In this document: piece by piece, positions 37,700 to 46,527 of the stretch
Layout of the letters: every line of letters starts with the position of its first letter
Numbering within the stretch: the first letter of the stretch is position 1
Assembly (NCBI GenBank): GCA_020161395.1
Contig: JAIUOE010000002.1
Location: 124,001-188,000, forward strand
Reading direction: 5' to 3'
DNA from: Bacteroidota bacterium
GTDB lineage: Bacteria; Bacteroidota; Ignavibacteria; Ignavibacteriales; Ignavibacteriaceae
DNA length: 64,000 nt
Notes under the pieces: model-generated
The model's input: only the letters and a program-made list of their open reading frames with translations
What the model was told of the DNA's origin: nothing
The model's database searches: none
Made by a program: the position numbers and the translations under genes

Positions 37700-40600
37700 C
37701 TAAAAAAATGCTCTGACCTCTGCCCTTGCTGAATGAATTACCCTTCCGCCTCCCAGGGAACGACCGTCATATCCCAAAGTACTTTGAAGGTTGGTTGATA
37801 TCCTGTAATCAAAATTAAGCCTCCAGTAATAATTTTTCCCCACGAGATTACCATTGGTCAACTCAAATGGAAGGAAGTTTTCAGTATCGTTTTTAATGAT
37901 TTCCACCCGTTCAACTTCAAATCTGACTCTTCCGGTCCCGGCAAATGAAAAATTGACTCTTAATATCTGACTGTTGGTCCTCAATTCCGTCGGAGTAGCC
38001 GGGTACTCGTCTTTCGTAACACCGGTCTTAATTATAAATCCCGTCTCAATATAATTTTCGGGTCTGTAAGAAAAATCGAGAACAAAATCTGTAGAATTAA
38101 TCTTCCGGTTACGAAGCGAAGCAGGTGGAGCCGCGAGGTTATTGGAATTGAGCATCACATCTGCCTGAATACTAAACTCTCTTACAAGTCGTAATCTGGT
38201 TCTTAGACTGCGCTCTGTCAGCAAACCTCTTTCAGCACCTCCACTGAACTCTGTGAAACTGTTCCTCTCATTAAATCGCAATCTGAAATTCAGGTCTGAA
38301 TTGTTTTCAAAAATAAAAATATCCTGAAGAATCGATTGTGCACCCTTGATCGTGTTTTTATCATTCAAAAACCAGGAAAGTTTAAGAAGGTAGATTTTCT
38401 CAATGTCGTTTTCTTTACTGTTTTCCTCGATTCTCACCGTTGTTTCACTGCTGATAAAATCCAGCGGTTTCAAAAATGAGAGCCCTTCTTCAGCAAGATC
38501 TCTGAATAAAATCTTTACTCTGAATCCGGTTTTAAGGTCAATTACAGGGTATAAGGTCTCACTCGGAATTGTAATCGCAATAAAATCGGCATCGTAAATG
38601 GCGGGTTGAAATTCATTTTCATCGTACAGGCCGTTCTTGTTTAGGTCACCAAGATAGATGTAGTTTCCGGTTCCTTTTTCAACTTTTACAAAAACCCTCT
38701 CGAGTAAAGATGCCCTTCGGGTCGAGGCTTCGTAAAAAAGATCACCGTTAACCCCGTTTCCAAACAATGCGAAGCGGCTTCGCATTCTCAAAAGGACCGT
38801 TTGATTGTCAGAAAATCCCTTAAGTTTGAATGACGGTTCGTACCGTTTTTCCCTGACTGACACCGACATTTCGATATTAAAATCCCTGTTTCCCTGATAT
38901 TTGATCCCAGCTTCCTGCCCTGTTGTCCTCGATTCCTTTATAAAAATCCCTCTCTCGGAAACCTCATCCTCCCTGAAGATCATCTTCCCGGTAAAATTAA
39001 TCCCCCAAAGAACAGGAATTTCCACTAAGGGTCCTGCTTCGTAAAAGTAATAGCTACCCGATAGCAATGAGTCATTAGAGATAATTCTCTCCTTTTTGAT
39101 CTCACTTTCAAAAAACGCACCCGGATTGATAAACCCGATTTTCCAGGTACCTGAAGCCTTCTGCTTAAGCCATCCGCTCTTTAGCAACACATTTTCTGTT
39201 GAAACAAAATCAGCACTGTAGGAAAGGTCTCTCTCCCCCTGTTCAAACGATCTGAACGCACCATTCATTCTTTCCGAGATGAAATTATTCCCGTTTTTGA
39301 GGTAGCCATAGGAAACATCCACTCCGGTGCCCGGTATCGGGTATAACGAGAATCCTGCTTCACGAAGTATTTCATCCCCCCTTTGCGAGAGATTCCCGGT
39401 ATTGTAATCCCTGTCGAACTCCACTGAATTAAATCTGTCGGGAGAACTGAAATCTGCAGCCACAAATCTCTCCCTGTATTTCAGGGTGAGTGAACTGAAG
39501 TCAACATTGAAAACTGAAAAAGTTACCGGATTGAAAGTCGCCTCGAAGTTGCGGGCAAAACCGGTTGCAGAGGTACCATCAAGAGTTGAAAACTGGTTTT
39601 TGTTCAATACACTTCCTGCTATCTCACCTTTGAAACGCAGGTATTTCAGAGGTTGGTACTCCATTACGAAATTTGCTGCCTGCCGTTTTTCAGGCAAAGG
39701 AATGAAAATTACAGGTGAATAGACCCCGAATCCTTTCCCAACATACCTGAATTTCCCTATGGATTCTCTGGTATAGTCACCATTCCCTGCACCGGTATAA
39801 CTAAAAGAGACATTATAGACAGCATTCTGTGAACCGGGATTATACAGATAGTATTGCAAGACTTGACCGGTTCCCGTCACTGTATCGCGTTTTTCGTAAA
39901 ACCCGTTTCTTCTTCCTGTTGAATCAGGATCCGCCAGCCTCTCACCCGGTTTTGTGGCTTTGTTTCTGTCTCCGCCCGCATTTTTGAGAATCTCCTTGTC
40001 CTGATCGGAAAGGGAAAAATCGATTGGATTATCTTTGTCATCACCCTCCTGAATGAATTGCAGGCTGTATTTCAGCTTTGAACTGAAGAGTTCACCATCA
40101 GTTCCTGCGGAGAAAAAATTCCTTCCGTATTTTCTGTCTGAATACTCAAAATCAACATTTATTCTGGATGAAGAGGTGATTACTCTTCTTGTAGTAAAGA
40201 TCAGTTCACCACTGGAATAATCAATTGTATAGTCATTATTGTCACCCCGTCGCATTTCTTCTCCGTTCAGAAAAACTTTTTCCGATCCGGCTATTATTAT
40301 GATGTCCCTTTCACCATTGCTGCCTGATAATCTGTATGGTCCCTGTACTCCCTCCTGTCCCTGAAACACATTTGAATTAAACTTCCCTCTCGAACTCGCC
40401 AAAGCGAAAAAACCGTTGAATTTATCGTATTTCACCTCACCGTATAAACCCTGAAGTTTTCGGCTCACTCTTCCGAACTCGCCTCGGGTCGAAATAAGAT
40501 CGTAGTCGCCAAAAACGCCTCTCGCATTTGGGTGTGTAATCTGGATAAATACCTTGTCTATTTCGTCAAGTCTTTCAGTGTTCCCTTCCGGTTGAATTGG

Positions 40601-41164
40601 AGTATTCTCGTCAGAAAGTGCAGCAACAATTTCTATATCATCAGTCAGTTTCCCGCTTAACTGAAGCTTCAACCCGCTTTGAAGCGAGAGATCTTTATTC
40701 GTTCCAAAAGTAAAACCTCTAACAAGGGTTCCGCTCTTTTGAATGTTCTGCCCAAAAATGTTATCGGGAGACAGGAATGAGTCAAAACCTTTGAATCCCC
40801 TGATCGTATCTTCCCCTGCCAGGGTCACAAAAGACTGTAGTTCCCGTTTTTTATAAATCTTCGACAGGGAGGATTGAAGAGCCAGATACTCAATTCTCAG
40901 TGTATCAAAAATTGAATATGAAAGTGATTCGGAGAGAGAGAAGAAACCTGTAAGATAGTCAATAGTGTAGTCGGTCTGAAGCAGCACTTTATCCCTGATT
41001 GTGATTATCTCGCTCCCGGGTTTTACTCCGGTCGCTTCAAGTTCGTATTTGTTGCTTACCTTTACCGGCAAATACTGCACCTTGATCTTGTAAGAACCTG
41101 ATTGACCATTTCCTGAAAAGCTCCAAAGAAGAAAAAAAATCAGAAAAAGGCTTAGCCACCTCAT
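37700..41164 (-). CDS. Large outer-membrane beta-barrel protein with SprA-like motifs
   Basis: 1154 residues. It begins with a signal peptide (LFLIFFLLWSFSGNG) and is rich in alternating aromatic/polar beta strands, ending RAEVRAFF, as in outer membrane barrels. Two segments repeat a motif (LQTDYTIDYLTGFFSL near residue 62; NNDYTIDYSSGELIF near 310), the second preceded by EKVFLNGEEMRRG. That pattern resembles the repeated units of SprA, the T9SS translocon barrel (normally about 2400 residues). It may be a short SprA-like paralogue or an export barrel for the adjacent polysaccharide locus. Function unknown. Confidence 0.7.
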   Translation of the reverse strand: MRWLSLFLIFFLLWSFSGNGQSGSYKIKVQYLPVKVSNKYELEATGVKPGSEIITIRDKVLLQTDYTIDYLTGFFSLSESLSYSIFDTLRIEYLALQSSLSKIYKKRELQSFVTLAGEDTIRGFKGFDSFLSPDNIFGQNIQKSGTLVRGFTFGTNKDLSLQSGLKLQLSGKLTDDIEIVAALSDENTPIQPEGNTERLDEIDKVFIQITHPNARGVFGDYDLISTRGEFGRVSRKLQGLYGEVKYDKFNGFFALASSRGKFNSNVFQGQEGVQGPYRLSGSNGERDIIIIAGSEKVFLNGEEMRRGDNNDYTIDYSSGELIFTTRRVITSSSRINVDFEYSDRKYGRNFFSAGTDGELFSSKLKYSLQFIQEGDDKDNPIDFSLSDQDKEILKNAGGDRNKATKPGERLADPDSTGRRNGFYEKRDTVTGTGQVLQYYLYNPGSQNAVYNVSFSYTGAGNGDYTRESIGKFRYVGKGFGVYSPVIFIPLPEKRQAANFVMEYQPLKYLRFKGEIAGSVLNKNQFSTLDGTSATGFARNFEATFNPVTFSVFNVDFSSLTLKYRERFVAADFSSPDRFNSVEFDRDYNTGNLSQRGDEILREAGFSLYPIPGTGVDVSYGYLKNGNNFISERMNGAFRSFEQGERDLSYSADFVSTENVLLKSGWLKQKASGTWKIGFINPGAFFESEIKKERIISNDSLLSGSYYFYEAGPLVEIPVLWGINFTGKMIFREDEVSERGIFIKESRTTGQEAGIKYQGNRDFNIEMSVSVREKRYEPSFKLKGFSDNQTVLLRMRSRFALFGNGVNGDLFYEASTRRASLLERVFVKVEKGTGNYIYLGDLNKNGLYDENEFQPAIYDADFIAITIPSETLYPVIDLKTGFRVKILFRDLAEEGLSFLKPLDFISSETTVRIEENSKENDIEKIYLLKLSWFLNDKNTIKGAQSILQDIFIFENNSDLNFRLRFNERNSFTEFSGGAERGLLTERSLRTRLRLVREFSIQADVMLNSNNLAAPPASLRNRKINSTDFVLDFSYRPENYIETGFIIKTGVTKDEYPATPTELRTNSQILRVNFSFAGTGRVRFEVERVEIIKNDTENFLPFELTNGNLVGKNYYWRLNFDYRISTNLQSTLGYDGRSLGGGRVIHSARAEVRAFF

Positions 41165-41184
41165 TAAATGTCCACTGATTGCTT

Positions 41185-42279
41185 CTATGAGTATTTATTG
41201 TAATGTGAAATTACAACATTTTTTACCTCGTCAACCGTTATTCTTGAGAGGCATTCTCTTACCGGACAGGTTCTTCCCGCTCCATATTCACAATAATTAA
41301 ACTCAACCGGTGAACAATTCAATTCTCTGTTAATTGCGATGTGTTGATCTCCGGGCTGTTTACAAAAATTTGGATTTGTCGGTCCGAAAATTGCCACGGT
41401 AGGCACACCAAACCAGGCTGCGACATGAACCGGACCGGTATCATTTGCAACGAGTAATGCGGCGTGTTTTAAGATCGGGGCATATTCATCTATTGACTTC
41501 AATTCTGTAATCTTTATGCTTGAGTCTACAAGTGATGATTTAATATCTTCACTTAGTTTCCCTTTCTCCACGACAAAGTTGACCTCAAACGATCTACTCA
41601 ACTCCACAGCGAGCGATATCATCTTCTTCATTCCCCACATTTTTTCATCCCAGCCGGCAAATGGAGTCAGGATTATTTCTTTTCCTCTTGCGGTCGACAA
41701 AGGAAAAATCCATGATTCGGGTTTTCTATTAATTATTTTGTAACTGTCAACAGCATCAAAATAAATATCGATGAGATGGGGCTCTTTCCGCATGGACTTA
41801 AAACTGTCGAAAGCGGTGCTGTAAGCCTCTCTGGAAATTCCGTGGAACCGCCTGCCACCTGAAAGCAGCATTGTAAATACTGACTGTGGATTCTCTGAAA
41901 AATTAATTACAACTCCGCATTTGGTTGCTCTGGCTTTTTTAATAACAGTCATTGATGGAATTTTACCACCTTGAAGAAACTCTGTGCTGTCAACATATAC
42001 AAATTTTATTCCCGGCAATTCCTTGTTGAACAAAAAACTGAATTTACTGTAAGTAAGAACCGTGATCTGAACCGACACTTCCTCTTCTGAGAGTCTTTTG
42101 AGGGCATGAAGTGAAAGGATTGTATCACCTATGTTATTAAAAGAAATTATGAGAATATCCTTTCCGGAAGATGAAAACATGCGGGATAACAACTTCAGAA
42201 TGAAGACTAAAAATCTTGTGAAAGACTTCAGGAAATTATTGTTATCGAGATTTAAGGAACCTGGAAACGATTTCCTCAT
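41185..42279 (-). CDS. Family 9 glycosyltransferase (heptosyltransferase-like)
   Basis: 364 residues, GT-B fold. The C-terminal nucleotide-sugar motif NDTGPVHVAAWFGVPTVAIF and the GPTNPNFCKQPGD segment are typical of GT9 (WaaF/WaaC-like) enzymes, as is the trailing cysteine set (CSPVEFNYCEYG). It likely adds a sugar to a lipopolysaccharide core or capsule intermediate. The start overlaps the flippase gene by 38 bp (ATG 42279). Confidence 0.85.
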   Translation of the reverse strand: MRKSFPGSLNLDNNNFLKSFTRFLVFILKLLSRMFSSSGKDILIISFNNIGDTILSLHALKRLSEEEVSVQITVLTYSKFSFLFNKELPGIKFVYVDSTEFLQGGKIPSMTVIKKARATKCGVVINFSENPQSVFTMLLSGGRRFHGISREAYSTAFDSFKSMRKEPHLIDIYFDAVDSYKIINRKPESWIFPLSTARGKEIILTPFAGWDEKMWGMKKMISLAVELSRSFEVNFVVEKGKLSEDIKSSLVDSSIKITELKSIDEYAPILKHAALLVANDTGPVHVAAWFGVPTVAIFGPTNPNFCKQPGDQHIAINRELNCSPVEFNYCEYGAGRTCPVRECLSRITVDEVKNVVISHYNKYS

Positions 42280-43762
42280 AAACTGAGTTTCGGGTGATGT
42301 GTAAAATTAATGGATATGCTAAAATAAAACATAAAGGAAGAATAAGAGTGGTCAAATTAAATTGACTGACCAGCAAATAGCAAACTAACAATATCATCGA
42401 TGAATAAAGCAGGAAGAAAAATGCGTTTTTCACTAATTCAGGATTTAATCTGAAGCCCGATCTTTTAAAGATGAAGGCGAGACACATTACAGATTGAACT
42501 ATATAGGTAATCGAAGTTGAAAGTGCGAGTCCGTTCTGATGCATATTTTCACTTAGAACTAGTGAAAGGATGTATTTAAGAATTAAACCCGCGAGCGAAA
42601 TTAAAACGAGAGCAGTACTCCCCTTCAGACTGTATGCATATTTCAATCCGACTGCAAATATTGCGTACAGAGGGAGGCTAATTGCATAGTAAACCAGAGT
42701 CCCTTCTGTCAGGAGAGTGGAATCGCCTGTAAATTTACCCCGCTGATAGAGTAACCCAATAATTTCCCCACCTGCAAAAATAAAAATGATTGAGGCAGGG
42801 ATAAACACAAGAAGAATAACCTCTATCGCCTTCGTAAATTTTGCGTTTGCCTCTTTCAAGTCACCTTTAGCAACATTTGCAGCAAAATCGGGTAACAATG
42901 CACTTCCAAGTGCTGTTGTAAAGATGGTAACGGGAAGCATGTATATGATATACGAGTAGTTAAGTGAGGCAATACCGCCGGGTTCAGTGTTTGTATAAAA
43001 CAGTCTGTCTATGAAAAAGAAAATCTGTCCCACCACTTCCACAAAGAGTGTATTAAGGAAGATAAGCCAGGAAACATTTTTTGAGATCGCAAGAGAGAAT
43101 TTGAATTTCCCCCTGAACATATTCTTACTGCCAAAAAGTAGATGTGTAACCTGGATCATGCTGCCCATGATGTAACCGGCTATTATCGCCATGGTTCCCA
43201 GCCAGGCAGAGAAGAAGAAAACTGTGAAAATTATTGAAAGATTTGTCCACACCTGAGAAAGATAGGTAACCTTAAATTTGAACTCTGCTATCAAATACGC
43301 AGACAAGATACTGATTATGGCATTCAAAGGCACGGTTAGAAGTGCCATTTCAAAAAGTTGATTTATTGCGGTGTGGTCGGATCCGCTCGAGGTCTCGAGA
43401 AAAAGAGATATTACTCCGTCAGAGGCAAAGTAAAGACCCGCTGCCACCAGGGTTACTAGTCCCGTGAAAAGAAGCATCGTCGAAACAAAAAAGGAATTTG
43501 CTTCTTCGGGGTCTTTCGATTTGAGATCATTGTAGATGGGAATGAAGTAGTTTTGAGCCTGATAAAACAGAATACTGTTCAGCATCGCAGGAATGGTGTA
43601 TGCTATAAGGAAATATTCGAAATCCTTCCCGACTCCGAATTTCCCGGCAAATAAAATTTCTCTGAAGAAACCGGTTCCTTTGGAAAGAACCTGAGCAACC
43701 ACCACTATCAGTGCAGCTCCGCCAACTCCTTGAAATATGTGTTTTATTCTATCTTTTACCAA
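42242..43762 (-). CDS. MurJ/MviN-family lipid flippase
   Basis: 506 residues with many hydrophobic segments across the whole length. The N-terminal region LSKGTGFFREILFAGKFGVG matches the MurJ/MviN family, which flips lipid-linked glycan precursors. Placed inside an exopolysaccharide gene set, it may move a polysaccharide lipid intermediate instead of lipid II; the sequence does not decide. The frame opens with TTG at 43762 without a clear ribosome site, so the start is tentative. Confidence 0.85.
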   Translation of the reverse strand: MVKDRIKHIFQGVGGAALIVVVAQVLSKGTGFFREILFAGKFGVGKDFEYFLIAYTIPAMLNSILFYQAQNYFIPIYNDLKSKDPEEANSFFVSTMLLFTGLVTLVAAGLYFASDGVISLFLETSSGSDHTAINQLFEMALLTVPLNAIISILSAYLIAEFKFKVTYLSQVWTNLSIIFTVFFFSAWLGTMAIIAGYIMGSMIQVTHLLFGSKNMFRGKFKFSLAISKNVSWLIFLNTLFVEVVGQIFFFIDRLFYTNTEPGGIASLNYSYIIYMLPVTIFTTALGSALLPDFAANVAKGDLKEANAKFTKAIEVILLVFIPASIIFIFAGGEIIGLLYQRGKFTGDSTLLTEGTLVYYAISLPLYAIFAVGLKYAYSLKGSTALVLISLAGLILKYILSLVLSENMHQNGLALSTSITYIVQSVMCLAFIFKRSGFRLNPELVKNAFFFLLYSSMILLVCYLLVSQFNLTTLILPLCFILAYPLILHITRNSVYEEIVSRFLKSR

Positions 43763-43794
43763 AACAGGTGAGTTTTTTCTAACAATTTAAGTGG

Positions 43795-44916
43795 TTAGCT
43801 TAAATATTTTTTTACTTCATCTTCTTTTCTGAAGTAATACAAAAAGGTAAGAGTAAAAAAGAGAAACGCTGCAGCCAGGACCGACTGAAACATTTTTGGG
43901 GAAGATGTCCTCAATGGGGGCACAGCCGTATCAAGTACTTCGATGGTTGGAATGTCTTTCTGTTCCTGTATCAGCTCTTTGAAATATTGCTGTTGAAGAA
44001 GTGAATATACTTCGCTTAAGACCCGGACTTCCCTGTAATAGTTTGAAAGTTTTACCCCCAAAGCAGGAGCTTCTTTGAATCCAACAAACAATTCATCGGA
44101 GTTGGTCTGAAACTTGTTGTATTCTTTTTGAAGTGATGCAAGTTTACTTTTTACTGCCTCAACCTCAGGAGAGGTTTCACTCATTGTCTTTAATCTGAAT
44201 TCGAGTTCAATTTGTGTTGCCAGAATGTCGCTCTTCACTTTTGCGGCAGCATCTATTGCAGCTTTTAATTGTTCGGGTAGTGCAATGGTCTTATTCTCCT
44301 TCTGAAACTTTGCCATTGCATTCTCGGCACTGTCCAAATCACTTTTAGTAGTTGCAAGTCTGCCTTCGATAAACTCTCTTGTTAATTTTGCTTTGCTGTG
44401 AAGTTTGCTCCTGTTTATGCTGTCCAAAGCTGCAACAAAAGTGTTGCTCACCAAAGCAGCGAATTCAGCAGTACCTTTTCTGTCAGTGTCATTTCTACCG
44501 AAATATCCGGTCTTGATCGAAAAGCCAATCTTGATAATGCCTTCCTTCGTCACCTCAACTTCCAAGTCACCAAGTATTTTGGAATGCAACTCTGTCAGGT
44601 TTGTTGTGTTGTAATATTTTTTCAGGTCAACTTTTTTTATTACATACTCAGTGGCGGATCGGCTTTTAACTATTTCGGCATACAACTGTGAACTACCGGA
44701 AGCCCCGCCTGTCACCAAACCCCCAAGGTCCTGCCCACCCAGCAAACCCGCAAGTCCCTGTGACTTGGGTGACTCGGGGGGAAGAACTGACGATGTGGCG
44801 GTAAAGGTCAATGGATAGACAAAGTAGAGAGTTACTGTATAGACGACCAGTACCGTGAACGAAATTCCGAGTATTTTAACATAATTCTTAAAGAAAGCTG
44901 AAAAAATTGTTTTCAT
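43795..44916 (-). CDS. Wzz-type polysaccharide chain-length determinant
   Basis: About 373 residues with two transmembrane helices (ILGISFTVLVVYTVTLYFVY near the start; VLAAAFLFFTLTFLYYF near the end) flanking a periplasmic region with long coiled coils, the Wzz/GNVR layout. No kinase domain. The chosen ATG 44916 overlaps the stop of the upstream SLBB gene (TAATG); the frame would otherwise extend to 45039. It is a second Wzz-like protein beside the kinase-fused one, which may modulate length or polymer species. Confidence 0.82.
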   Translation of the reverse strand: MKTIFSAFFKNYVKILGISFTVLVVYTVTLYFVYPLTFTATSSVLPPESPKSQGLAGLLGGQDLGGLVTGGASGSSQLYAEIVKSRSATEYVIKKVDLKKYYNTTNLTELHSKILGDLEVEVTKEGIIKIGFSIKTGYFGRNDTDRKGTAEFAALVSNTFVAALDSINRSKLHSKAKLTREFIEGRLATTKSDLDSAENAMAKFQKENKTIALPEQLKAAIDAAAKVKSDILATQIELEFRLKTMSETSPEVEAVKSKLASLQKEYNKFQTNSDELFVGFKEAPALGVKLSNYYREVRVLSEVYSLLQQQYFKELIQEQKDIPTIEVLDTAVPPLRTSSPKMFQSVLAAAFLFFTLTFLYYFRKEDEVKKYLS

Positions 44917-46520
44917 TATCTGGTACTGATTATTACTGCCACAGTTGCGGCTATTACGGTCGCCAACTGGCCAAGAATGGTTAGTGTATCTTTGAATACA
45001 TCCCAGAATTTCGGCGGTTGAGGCTGTTCCGGAATCCAAATGGTATCGCCCGGTTCCAGTTTAACAACCTTATCCTCTTCAATCCATTCACCTGTTCTCC
45101 CTTTTATTATCCTGACTTTTCCTTCTTCAGCTCTCCATGCGAAACCACCTGCCATATTGATATAATCTCTGACTGAAAAATCGGGATGAAATTCCAGATT
45201 CCCGGGAAATACAGCCTGACCAATTATCGTGATATAGTCTTTTTTCTCTACCACAAAAATCTGATCATTTTTCTTTAAAATCAAGTCGTCTGTTTTATCA
45301 CGGAAAACTTTCTGAAAGTCAATTACTATCCTGCCGCGACGCTGCCGGGATTTTGATTTTAGATAATCATACTCGTCATCGGTCATATCCTTACGGGGAA
45401 TTATTTTAATCCTCTCGAATTCTGGATCGTAGGACGATTCACCGGAAGCCCGGATAATGTAAGAGTTTTTCATTGATGCCTTCTCAAGAAATCCGCCGGC
45501 TTCAGGAATAATCTGGGAGAGTTTTGTCACCCCCTCAGTAATCTTATAAGGTCCCGGATATCTGACAAAACCATCGATAGTCACAATGTTTTCCTGAAGA
45601 TAAAGCGGTTTGGAGCGAACAACTATTCTGTCTTTGTTTTGTAACTTGAAGCCGTTAGACATCAGGTTTCCGGAACTCTCTCGAATGCTGTTCTGGGTTT
45701 TATTATCATCTGCAAATCTGATCACCTCTATTGTGTCAAGAAATGCAGCATCAAGATAGCCACCTGCTATTTTAAGAAGTTCGGCATAGGTTTCCCCTTC
45801 TTTATACTCGTAAACCCCGGGGTATTTGACCATACCTGAGAGACTGACAGTCTTGTCAAGCTTGTCAACCATGATATAATCACCTTCTTCAAGCAATGGA
45901 TTCTGGTTTCTGTCGGCAAGTCTGATGAAAGATAAAAGATCAATAAACTTTGTGCCACCATCCTTTGAAATTATTTTTATATTTCTGATATTGGCAACGG
46001 GTGTGAAACCCCCGTCCATAAGGATGTCGTTCAAACGTGAGTTCGCGAGAATGACTTTACTCCCCTTCTTCAAAACCTCGCCATAAATCGCAATTTTTAT
46101 CCTTCTGATACCTGATAGAGTGACGAAGATATTTTTACTCTTGTATTTTCTGGCAAATTCGGCTTTTATACGATCTTTTGCATCTTTCAGAGTCAATCCG
46201 CTCACTTTAATCATCCCTATTTTAGGAAGCAGAAGAAGACCGTCCGGATTTATTTTAGCATCGAACACAAGGGTTTCGATATCATCAAGACTGATCTTGA
46301 ACTGATCTCCAGGTCCAACCAAATAGACATTTTCATCGACACCACCTTCAACCACCGCAATGTCATCACTTTTCTGCGTTGAGGAATCGGTTATGATAAA
46401 TGCCCTGTCGGCATAGGAAGGCATGTCCTGTGAACGGACCACCGTAGAAAAAAGAGAAAGGAACAGCATTACTGCCGTTCCTTTTCCAATAATAGAGAAT
46501 ATACTGTTCAACTGTCTCAT
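44916..46520 (-). CDS. Wza-like polysaccharide export protein with SLBB repeats
   Basis: About 534 residues. A signal peptide-like N-terminus is followed by a Poly_export domain (YLVGPGDQFKISLDDIETL) and several SLBB-type units (GMVKYPGVYEYKEGETYAEL; GFVRYPGPYKITEGVTKLSQ; GQAVFPGNLEFHP). A hydrophobic segment near the end (LTILGQLATVIAATVAVII) suggests a membrane anchor, unlike the helical barrel of classical Wza. ATG 46520 was chosen over upstream in-frame starts because the signal peptide begins there. Likely the outer envelope exit for the exopolysaccharide. Confidence 0.85.
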   Translation of the reverse strand: MRQLNSIFSIIGKGTAVMLFLSLFSTVVRSQDMPSYADRAFIITDSSTQKSDDIAVVEGGVDENVYLVGPGDQFKISLDDIETLVFDAKINPDGLLLLPKIGMIKVSGLTLKDAKDRIKAEFARKYKSKNIFVTLSGIRRIKIAIYGEVLKKGSKVILANSRLNDILMDGGFTPVANIRNIKIISKDGGTKFIDLLSFIRLADRNQNPLLEEGDYIMVDKLDKTVSLSGMVKYPGVYEYKEGETYAELLKIAGGYLDAAFLDTIEVIRFADDNKTQNSIRESSGNLMSNGFKLQNKDRIVVRSKPLYLQENIVTIDGFVRYPGPYKITEGVTKLSQIIPEAGGFLEKASMKNSYIIRASGESSYDPEFERIKIIPRKDMTDDEYDYLKSKSRQRRGRIVIDFQKVFRDKTDDLILKKNDQIFVVEKKDYITIIGQAVFPGNLEFHPDFSVRDYINMAGGFAWRAEEGKVRIIKGRTGEWIEEDKVVKLEPGDTIWIPEQPQPPKFWDVFKDTLTILGQLATVIAATVAVIISTR

Positions 46521-46527
46521 TGCAGGA

